A stretch of 64,000 nucleotides of DNA from Pisolithus tinctorius (lineage: Eukaryota; Basidiomycota; Agaricomycetes; Boletales; Pisolithaceae), in assembly GCA_024663395.1 (NCBI GenBank), contig JANFAH010000046.1, positions 310,001 to 374,000 of the forward strand, written 5' to 3'. The notes under the pieces are model-generated. The model worked only from the letters and a program-made list of their open reading frames with translations. It had not been told where the DNA came from and made no database searches. Shown in pieces: positions 55,301-64,000 of the stretch (positions are counted from its first letter, which is position 1; every line of letters begins with the position of its first letter). A program made the translations under genes and the position numbers.

Positions 55301-58300
55301 GAATTATCAACCCGTCCGCCCCCATTCGGAAGTAAACCTACAAGATAATCTCAACCGTCAGCGGATACAAATCGATCAGAACACCTACGCGATATTCGGC
55401 GATCAGGCCGCGAGTGGCATATTCCATTCCAGTCATATCACCAGGAAGGACCTCCGGTCCTTGCTGCTGAGAGTCAGTACACTGGAACTAGATTGACACC
55501 AACACACTTACAGCATCGAAAAGTAAGGTAAAAATTGGATCTTTTCTGATCTCATCCGGTAGTCTCCCTATCGTTCGACCGTCGACCAATAAAGTACCGT
55601 TGAGGAGATTTAAGTGTACTTGTTGTGAGCACTGGGTCGCGGAGCTGGCCGTATTGGTGGTGAACCAACTGAAATTATCAGTGTCCAGCCTTCCGCCACT
55701 GTGCGCCTCTGCGGTACCCTGGCCAAACTGTGTTTGATCCCGAGATCAATGCCGTCATTCCCTTCCAGGATCATAGTGCCGACCAGTTCCTCCAGCTTCC
55801 ATGATAGGCGACAGTCGCGTTCCTATGAGAAGCCTCGACATTCCATGAAGAAGCACTGGATTGCGGAGGGGTGTTGTTATTGATAGCTACCGCACAACAC
55901 TACTAGAATCTCCATAGCCCTGGGAGAGTCCAGAAGCAGCTTTGCGTTATGAAGATCTACGTCAAAAGTGCTGCGGCAGACGGCGGCAGAGTCACGAAGA
56001 CGTCCTCGAAGTTGTTCCTTTTGGAGCTCGCATGTGGCCTGTTCCAGTTTGTGAAAGAGTTCCAACACCCAGCAGAATGTCTTTCTCCCGAACAGTGCGG
56101 AGTAGCTCGAGAGCTCTATGGCAGCTGTGGTCTTCGACCGCCGAAAGCATCCTGGCCACCACAAACGAAATCGTGTCCATCGTCGTACCCTCCAGCCAAT
56201 TTCCCGACACAGTCGACACAAGAGTTTCAATTTCGCCCAAGAGCGAGCGACGAAAATGTGTCCGCTCCAGCTCAGCATGCCATATCAACTTCCTGTCATC
56301 TGACACAGGGTCCGACTTGGCTGGCTGTTTGAGCGAACAGCATGTGGACTTCGTCACGACGAAGAGTCAGCGTATTGGCACGAATTTCCCGTAAAATATT
56401 GAGCCACTGCAAAGAGGGACCGCTACGTAGGTGGCCATATGCTATGAACTCGTGCATAGAGAGGTCTTCGTGGCAATCAGCCTGACTGCACAGCACCTCG
56501 TTTGACGCGTGGACAGTATATTGAAGATATCGCTGTAAATTTTGATATGAGCCTGGTGGCAGCTGATAGGCGCAACTTCCAGATATATCCACCGCCTTGA
56601 AGGCACCAGCGAGGGAGACGTAGGAACGTTCATCGTAGTAGTAAAAGCTGAGACCGTTGTTGACACAAACTTCGTCCTCCTCAGTCGGTACGCGCGTTGA
56701 GTGGTAGTGAGACGTTGTGAAAGGTGTCGTGTCAGATGCCAGCGTGACACGAGTTCTCGCGTGTGTAGTATGGTAGGGGTACAGCGCAGAATATCCTCCT
56801 AGACGAGTGTGAGGATATGTCTCCGTCAACTGAGGAGAACAGATATCAACAAGGAGGAGGCAAGTGACCGATCGCCACATGTCGAAAGCAGGTGGGCGAT
56901 TCAGCTCGAAGACAACCACTGAGGCACGATAATGATCTTCCGGGAGGGGCCATTCGTGGACCAGTGATCTCGATGTTTGACTGGGCTTCAAGGCTACATT
57001 TCCCGCAAGAAAGAGCTGTGGCACGTTCTCCCAGGACCAATTGACGTAGTAGTCATGGTTCATTTCCGCAGCACACCTCGTGATCTCATAGTAACGCTTG
57101 TTCAGCTCCCTGAGCTCCAGAAGTTTTTCTCGCCGCTCTTGGAGAGCAGCTTCGTGAATGCGGTCCCTAAGGGCCTGCAAATGTAAATCCCCGTTGAAGT
57201 AGCGCACTGCGAAGTTGTTCGTGTCCGCTGTGTCTGAGAATACAGACCACCCACTCCTCGCTCCAGAGTGACGTTTGCGAACGTAGTCGTATGCGAGGCA
57301 AAACCGCTGGATGTCATGTGCATCCCGAAGAAGAAGTCGCTCCAGGAGAGAAATAGGTATTTCAGGGGAGTATTCACGAAGCATTGGAATCCGCTGTATG
57401 ACGAGTTTGTCTAATGCGACCCATAGTTCGATTACAGTGAGAAGCATTCGTGAGAAGTCTTCTGGATTTCCTTCGTAGGTTTTCATAGCTGCCAATGAAT
57501 ACTCGCTGGCTAGGAGCTCCAGCTTCTCGCATGGTGCATCGGCGTCATCCTCCAAGACACCGGCAACCCAACCATCAATGCCGTGGCCAACCTCGCGTTC
57601 CACATCATAGAGCGTCGAACGAGGGTCTGCTTCATAGGCATCTTGGAAGTGGCCAGTCGTTGATAGAAAATCATCCAAACTACCACGCAAGCGGCCGCCG
57701 GTCATAGAATTGGTGGGACGCACAGTGGAGTAGCTTGAGTTCAGGACGTCCTCGATATACTTTTGACTGGTATGTAGTGAGAGCTGCGTATCGGCCGGGA
57801 AATCAAGGGAATGGGGTTTCCAAATCGGCGTCAAGGCATCGCGTTCCTGCGCCTGCTTCCACCTTCCATCCAACAAATTCCGAATCTTCGTACATGTCTC
57901 TAGCACAGCGGCTGTCAACCAATCTGGGGCTGACTCTCCCAACTTCGTCAGGCGGCGACTAATCTTGGCAGATATCCAGTGCAGGACGTCATCAGACATT
58001 CCGGCGTCCAAAGCTTCGCCGGCGAGTCCGTTCATGAAGAATAACATGAATGTCTTGTAGCCGCCTAGTCCAAGGCCATTTCCTGCAAGCGTAGTCTGCA
58101 GTACGACTCTGATCATCAACCAGAGCGAAGAGCGACGCCAAGGGAGACGGACACCGCACCACACGACGTCATCACTGATGCGTTTGTTGATTCGCTGGAC
58201 TTCGGCAGGTCTGCCAACCGCCCGCAGGATGCCAGTCAACAGCTCGGTTATGTACCGAGGATGCGCCGTATCCCGTTCCTCGGAAACTGTGGAACCTGCC

Positions 58301-58903
58301 TTTCGGGTGGTGGGAGTTGCAAGATTGTCCTTGTTCATCTCGCAGAGGAAATGTGCAAGTTCGGGGCGGAATACAGTATCATCAAAAATCACATTTGGGA
58401 CAACGATCGCGGGGCCCGGGTACGAACACACGAGTTTACCACAGGAACCCATGACCGCCGCCGCGGTGGGTGACACTTCAAATGATTCTGCAATGGTTTC
58501 CTCTGCACCTCTTCTGAATACAACAGCCGCGTTCTGAGCACGGATAAGATAGGTGACAACATCTGTACAGAGTCAGCACGAGAAAAGAATTGCCTTGTGA
58601 CATACAGTACATACCTCCCACTGTCATAGATTCGAGCTGGGACGCCACACAATTTTCCTGTAATTGATGAAAGTACATCGCCTGGTAGAGATTCTGCAAC
58701 AACTTCTTCACGCATTCCCAATGATTTTTTTCAAGATAACCAAGGTTCCAATAAAATTCAAATGCCGAATCGCGTACTGCTTCAGATAGAGCAAGATCAT
58801 TTGGGTGAGAATGATCATCTCCGTCAGGAAGCTGCAGTGGACAAAAAACGTGCGTGATTTTGTACTCCAAAGACATATGTATGTCTTTCAAGGACGAATT
58901 CAT
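49313..58903 (-). CDS. Giant DUF6606-DUF3638-DUF3645 protein (about 3,000 aa), right copy
   Basis: The start is the ATG at 58,903 (MNSSLKDIHMSLEYKITHVF). In order: DUF6606 N-terminus; a long exon at 58,476-56,296; a middle region with GMVYDENQSAG and a small DGRSTPLF triplication; DUF3638 with a Walker A-like LQLNMGEGKSSVIVP (about 52,490) and acidic ILDESDEILHVRNQ (about 52,120); DUF3645 with GHPDVAIVLTCLSYYYGGL (about 51,530); then IIYLDDAHTRGTDIKFP, FRAAVTLGPKVTKDR and MRMRKLGHGHSVIF, resembling late superfamily-2 helicase motifs. The C-terminus includes RPVNWVLSS, LVILSPFEVDELLP and HMGKILDGRLLEEKDFED. Several short introns split it. Function is unknown in this family; an ATPase/helicase-like activity is an inference. 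Single-base insertions near 56,305 and 56,083, absent from the left copy, break the frame and are either pseudogene lesions or assembly errors. Confidence 0.85.
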
Positions 58904-60438
58904 TCAACGATTAGGTTAGCAAGTGGACGCGCAACCTTGGGGGAGTCAGATACGGGGAGAGACAGCCGCAACGGACCCATAACCCTGACGTTATATATGC
59001 TGTGGGGCGTCTACTTTGCCTTGAGGCCGCAGATCTCTGATAGGTCAAAGATTAGGGTACAACTGTATAAGGAAGAACTCACATCAGGAGATAAGTGGCT
59101 CGTTTTCGTCAACTGACTCGGACGTGCTCAGGATGACGATGTCCGAAGCCATCCTCAATTATCATGATTGAAGAAGCCCAACTCGTCTCATTGACCAGTG
59201 CCAGCGAGTTTATATGTCACTGGGACCCTGGAAATACGTAGCCTGACCAGTCTTTCAAACTTGGAGAAATGACGTTCCCGAGTGAGTTATCTGGTGGTGG
59301 ACCCACAGAGGAAGGCCTGGAATCAGGGTTAGGGTAACCCCAAATCAAAAGACTAAAGAAGTACAAATCTCACGGTAGGTCGAAGGGGTGTCTATTGCAA
59401 AAGAGCGCGCTGCTTCACATAACTGTTCTGTATAAACAGAACAGGCTCCGTCTTTGCAACAGAAGCTCAGCCCCGGAGTACAAAATAAAATTATATGGAT
59501 AGTACTTGGTTTACGCTGTCGACAGGCACCCCTGGACACCAGACACAAACAGAAAACATGAAGGAAATGGAAGGAACTCCGGTGTCTTTGCTGCGGACGA
59601 AGGAGAACGAAGTTCGAACGGAGAACGTCAATGTCATGTACACCAATGTACGACCAGTATCATTTCGCGAAGCTACACGCTTGAACGTACATTCGCCCGA
59701 CTCGGAGGAAAGCTGTACGCAAAGCTGAATCTGCCGCCTTGCGTCGGTGGTGTCCACGTCCCGTCAGTCAGGTGACGGATCTGGCTATTCCTGGACTGCG
59801 TAGCAGGAATGCTGCCTCGAGCGGAACTCTTCACGAGCATCGTACGCTGAAACAAAAAAAAAGGCAAAATGTGTTCTCAGCAACCTGCTACACTCCCACA
59901 GCCTTTGTCTTTGACGCAAATCCACTCTCTAGGCGAGCAGTCTTCGTGCCTTGGTGTAGCGCCTCAGTCCCCTTTCGCCGATGCCCGATATCATGTGCCA
60001 CAGCGAACCCACTGCATCGTGCATCAGGTTTCGACGCTGCATTTCCATGAGCGTGACTACGTACGATAGGGTATCTTTGGGCATGGGCATCTGCAGAGGA
60101 CATGGATTGTTGCCGATCGCGACCACATTTCAAGGATCAAACTAAGCAAGCTCAGTTCATGACGCCGGTGGCTGACGGGCCGCCCTCCCCCGGTTCCATA
60201 CGCGGATATGTACGATATCTCTTGCTCGCTCGTTATCCACCCGCTCTTCTCGACTCCTCCGTTATCCGCGCTCCCATCTCCCCGCTGTCCAGGAACGTAC
60301 AACTGATGTACTAGCCGCACCACTTGCGTTTGAATACGAGTAAGAGCTCCATGAAGGACCAGGGCGGATCCTTGTCGTCAACTGCGGTGAGGACTACAGT
60401 GACTGCGTCCATCACGCTCCTCCAAGGAGGCGCTCTAT
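58904..60438. promoter_or_regulatory. Shared intergenic region between divergent genes (right copy)
   Basis: This is the counterpart of 3,353-4,913, with no gene recognised. It should hold the promoters of the giant gene (minus) and copy D (plus). The GGGTTAGGGTAACCC motif is kept at 59,326-59,340. Role is inferred from position. Confidence 0.45.
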
Positions 60439-61685
60439 ATGTTCGCTTTTGGATGTGCGGGATGCTAACTCGAAACTCTTCATGCACGTTCAGAATCAGG
60501 CATTTCAGTAGTCGACTACGGTTCCTTACTGCGCACGCAGGTCGACCATGGATTCCGCGAATTCCCAAAAACTTGCTTCTGTTATTACTGGGGACGACAG
60601 CTTTCATATGTTCTTTTGACTCGCGGACCCGACTTCGAGGATTCGGTATCTGCCCTGCGAAGCTCAGGCACCGGAGCCACGGATTTCGCAAACCTCCTAC
60701 CCGTGATGTCATCGAGGAAATAATTCTTCAGAGCAGACGCGACAGGGGCATCGTATCTTCCAGCGATACTTACGTGGACGATGATATTGCCGATTACCTA
60801 CCCGTGTTAACTGGATATCCGCATGTGGACCATGCCTCACGCATATACTACAACTGGAATCCAACAAGGAGTTCAGCTGCGCGAGGCCTGCATCGCCCCT
60901 ATCTTACGTGTATCCTATTCACATCATTTTAGACGTTCAACATGCTCTCCGCGAAATCAGCCTGATGGTCATGCCGAGACCCATCCCTATTTTGAATCCC
61001 TCTCCTCGGCGGACTACGTACGGCTTCCAGCCTGCTATCATACAAGGCAGAGGATGGCTGGGCGGCTATTGTTCCCAGCAAGAAGACCACTTGGGATGCC
61101 AGTCCGTCGACGTGGATGTGGATGAGTTTTTCAGGCCCCTCTTTCGCGATCCAGTCACTGGTCTCCCCTGTGGCAATCCCGACGGAAAACGCAAGCCTTG
61201 GTGTAGCGACGTACACCGTCCTGATCGATCGTCACTAGTATGTTCGGAGTGAACCTATTTCGCGTGTTACCCGAATCGCAGTACTAGTTCGCTCACTGAA
61301 TCTTTCGTGGAGTACTTGGGCAGTGTATCTGACTGCGTTACATCGATTATGTGGTGATGTCGCGGGAAAATTGTGACAGGATTCCAGACGACGAGAAGAA
61401 CAGGATTTACCGCTGACTGGGTCCCCGCACTTACTAGAGGCGTCTGAGCCGCGTAGGCAATTCCCGATCACGGACGTTCTCGTACATCAAATTCGATGCG
61501 AATGTCATCGGCTACGCCGATATGCTATCCGCAAAAGAACGTTCACGGAGGCTGTAATGAGGCTGCAACACGACATTACGACGGGGGTCGACGACGACAA
61601 TCTTTATGTGCAAGACATCAACTGGGATGATATCGTGGACCCAGATGATGGCGACATTCTCTTGTCCGGATCTCCGAGGTCGTAG
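60439..61685 (+). pseudogene. Unknown-family protein, copy D, shattered by indels
   Basis: This is the duplicate of copy A. The whole core is visible but hops between frames: RKPPTRDVIEEIILQSRRD in one, ILCTSF-like pieces in others, then FSYIKFDANVIGYAD-like and the acidic tail DINWDDIVDPDDGDI. At least six single-base insertions or deletions separate it from copy A (for example near 60,500, 60,525, 60,870, 61,005, 61,025 and 61,325). The stop is at 61,683-61,685. Such dense 1-nt indels fit either a pseudogene or poor assembly. It is divergent from the giant DUF3638-type gene and upstream of copy E. Confidence 0.8.
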
Positions 61686-62824
61686 TATCACAAGGTATGA
61701 CTTTCACCGGGTGGGGAAACTACGCTAACCTCTCAACTATCGGTTTCACGGACAGGGTCCTCGTATCGTGATTCTATGACTTTCTTTCTTGTTTTTGTGA
61801 CCCTCCAAGTTATTGTTCGCGTATAATTGGAATCTACTTCTTCTTCTGATGTTATTCTACGCACTCTCCTTAATATACTATGGAATATAATTGAAGTGCA
61901 TCCGCTGCGGCTTCAGATCTATTGAAAGATTTTGGATTCGCGCCACGACCTTCGGAGGCCTGAATATGCACATGGTATGACTCCACGCCTACTCCTAGCC
62001 TCGTTCGCAGAATTTGGTTAGAAACCCAAGTCAAGTCGGTGGAGAGATGGTTACCAATTCGCGGACAGGACCTCACACTTGCAGCAGCTGCCAGAGTGTA
62101 CCAGACTGGAATACCACCGTACTAATTGATATAGTTCAAGCCGCCTCTCGCACCTCTCACTGCCTATAAGCAATACCACACTCAGGAAACCTTCTACGAA
62201 ACAGTAGGCGCTGAGACAAACACTATGAAAACAGGTATTCTCGCTGCAAGGTTGCGCTTCTACACAGATGGTTTTCGGAGTTTGATGATACCGGACCTTG
62301 CTCAAAGCGAAGGGTCGTGTCTTGTTTGGTTTCTTTTTTTGCGCAGAGATGGGCGGCTACACTCGCGACTACCAGTCACGTCAAGAGCCTAACGTTTGTC
62401 AGCTCGAAGACACCCTTGTCTATCACAACCATGCGTTTCAAAGTCTATGCAGTTCAGGGTCTGTAATATTACAGATGTCGTTCACCTGATGCAGCAAGGT
62501 CATGTGCTGTTGTGTCGACCGCCGCCGTAGATGTGCGGATCCGATAGCACGTCGTACAAACACTCATGATGCAGACCGTCATATTGCTCTGGTCTGTACA
62601 TACGCGCAATTCAGTAATAGCTGCTACTTCGGTGCTAAAGTTTAGGTGCCTCACTTGGATACGGCAGGTATGCAGTGAGGGTGGCTGACGCCCAAGGAGT
62701 TGTCTCGGGCCAAGCTGGTATGTTTTACCCCGTCATCATTACCGTCTCTCGAACTCTCGTCCCGCCCACTCCCGCCTTTGATAATTCGGTCATTTTCGAT
62801 CCTATTCTTTCTGAAAACAGGAAG
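61686..62824. other. Spacer between copies D and E with likely leader intron of E
   Basis: The duplication ends near 62,105. The rest shows no gene. Just upstream of copy E a donor GTATGT (about 62,719) and acceptor AAACAG (62,815-62,820) frame a plausible intron in the 5' leader, four bases before the E start codon. Confidence 0.4.
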
Positions 62825-64000
62825 ATGTTTGCCGAGGACCCGCGCGAAATGTCTTCGTCACCCGACCCCGACGAGTCAGGCGGTCATGAAATCGGGGTCA
62901 GCTACCCAGCATCGGACCCTTCCAGCGGTGCCTCTACTCCTGCCTATTCTCCCATAGACGTACAGTTCCTCGACCCAGGGTCTGACGCGGATGTCGATGA
63001 TGGGGCAATTCCAACCCAGGATTCGGTTTCTTACATCAGGTCTGCGGGCACGGCAGCCTTTGAATGGTCATCTAAGCGGTCATCTGGTGGTTCAAGTGAA
63101 TTATTCTACGGAAGCTTTGCGGAGCCACTGCCTCTCCTTGAAGCTCAAGTTCGCAGCCTCAATTTCAGTAAACCACCAGGCCACGACGTCATAAAGGAGA
63201 TCATTCTTCGTCGTAGACGTGATAACGGTCCCTTTCGAATGGAGTTCGACGACGACTCCAGCGATTTCGACCCCCAGGCCACCGGATTCCAGACGATGGA
63301 CGAACTTTCACGCATGTACTACAACTTCAGACCAATCCGCAGCCCTCTTCGCGCAATCGGGTCGCCTCTGTCCTATATGTACCCTATCCGAGTCGTTCTG
63401 GACGTTCTACAACAAATGAACTACATCGGAAGTGCCATCTTCCCACCGCCGATCCCAGTTAACATTCTCTCTCCATTGGACTATGTTGGCCCTAGTCGTA
63501 TCGTGCAAGGTGAAGATAGCTGGGCGTTTGTCGTTCCAAGCGAAATGACCGTCTGGAAAACCGTTCTCGAGCGCGGTGTGGACAAGCGTTACAGGCCACT
63601 CTTCCGTGAACCGACTACAGGCCAGCCTCGGGACGTTGCAACAGGTCGTCAACGCTATGGCTGGGCAATTTATAGTGCTCGATCGATGGTCACTTCGGAT
63701 TTTGCAGTTAACTTATTCCGCCAGCTGCCCAGTCCGCTCCCGGACTTCGACGAAATTCTAGTGGAGTATCTTGGCATGTATGTGATGCGCCACATAGACA
63801 ACGTGACGATGACCCCAGAGAGCTTCCATACGATTTCGGAAGAGGATATGAACAGGATTCATTGCGACCTGTGTCCAAAACTGCCCAGGGCATCTAAACC
63901 ATGGATGCAGTTCCCGTTCGTGAAGTTCTCGTACATCAAATTTGACGAGCATTTAATTGGGTGCATCGATCGAGCGGAAGCAAGATCGAATAAACTCGAG
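62825..64000 (+). CDS. Unknown-family protein, copy E, open to the window edge
   Basis: From the ATG at 62,825 there are 392 codons with no stop up to the last base, so the gene continues outside. Residues 1-115 are Ser/Pro/Asp-rich. The core runs from about residue 118: SKPPGHDVIKEIILRRRRD, DELSRMYYNFRPIRSPL, PLSYMYPIRVVLDVL, PPPIPVNIL, DYVGPSRIVQGEDSWAFVV, VLERGVDKRYRPLFREP, ARSMVTSDFAVNLFRQLP, YVMRHIDNVTMTPESF, and FSYIKFDEHLIGCIDRAE at the edge. It appears intact, and the core frame shows no lesion. It shares the QGxDSWAF and VLERGVDK blocks with copy B, linking the two ends of the family. Function is unknown. Confidence 0.85.
   Translation, partial: MFAEDPREMSSSPDPDESGGHEIGVSYPASDPSSGASTPAYSPIDVQFLDPGSDADVDDGAIPTQDSVSYIRSAGTAAFEWSSKRSSGGSSELFYGSFAEPLPLLEAQVRSLNFSKPPGHDVIKEIILRRRRDNGPFRMEFDDDSSDFDPQATGFQTMDELSRMYYNFRPIRSPLRAIGSPLSYMYPIRVVLDVLQQMNYIGSAIFPPPIPVNILSPLDYVGPSRIVQGEDSWAFVVPSEMTVWKTVLERGVDKRYRPLFREPTTGQPRDVATGRQRYGWAIYSARSMVTSDFAVNLFRQLPSPLPDFDEILVEYLGMYVMRHIDNVTMTPESFHTISEEDMNRIHCDLCPKLPRASKPWMQFPFVKFSYIKFDEHLIGCIDRAEARSNKLE

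Larger units (their letters stand above)
55541..62105. repeat. Right copy of the segmental duplication
   Basis: It matches 1-6,545 in the same orientation. It contains the 5' part of the DUF3638-type gene, the shared intergenic region and copy D. Similarity ends near 62,105. Identity is high in the DUF3638 part and lower, with many single-base indels, in the family gene. Confidence 0.95.

Overview
The window looks like Agaricomycete (mushroom-forming basidiomycete) nuclear DNA. Genes are dense and carry many short introns of about 45-60 bp with GTNNGY...YAG ends. There is a giant DUF6606/DUF3638/DUF3645 protein, a fungal ITFG1/TIP-type membrane protein and a basidiomycete P-loop GTPase. The mobile elements (chromodomain Gypsy, Tc1/mariner, tnp2/CACTA-like) fit the same group. 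I cannot name a genus.

Layout. 1-6,545: left copy of a segmental duplication, holding the 5' part of a DUF3638-type gene (minus) head to head with an unknown-family gene (copy A, plus). 6,777-7,060: a small hairpin-ended inverted-repeat element. 7,172-7,904: a small membrane protein. 8,394-9,908: intact unknown-family gene B (minus). 11,820-13,136: eight exons of a GTPase gene. Its next intron (from 13,137) has grown into about 2.6 kb of tandem 82-bp units, each with splice-like ends. 16,295-17,915: a mariner element. 18,700-24,790: an inverted-repeat pair carrying arrays of palindromic GGCC motifs. 24,905-38,040: a tnp2-like transposon gene split by an 11,991-bp Gypsy element with 196-bp LTRs and a CTGGG target duplication. 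From about 12.5 to 40.8 kb the DNA is strikingly poor in CpG; the Gypsy is less depleted.

40,916-42,633: wreck of an RBM25/Snu71-like RRM-PWI splicing-factor gene (minus). 43,466-46,171: 13-exon ITFG1/TIP homologue. 46,911-48,137: unknown-family copy C, a pseudogene bounded by short direct repeats. 49,313-58,903: nearly complete right copy of the DUF3638-type gene (minus). 60,439-61,685: copy D, a shattered partner of A. 62,825 to the window end: copy E, open to the edge.

Two things stand out. The first is a lineage-expanded protein family of unknown function (A-E) that repeatedly sits next to the DUF3638 gene. The second is the tandem array of intron-like units inside the GTPase gene. Single-base indels are frequent in the duplicated genes; some may be assembly errors and not true pseudogene lesions.
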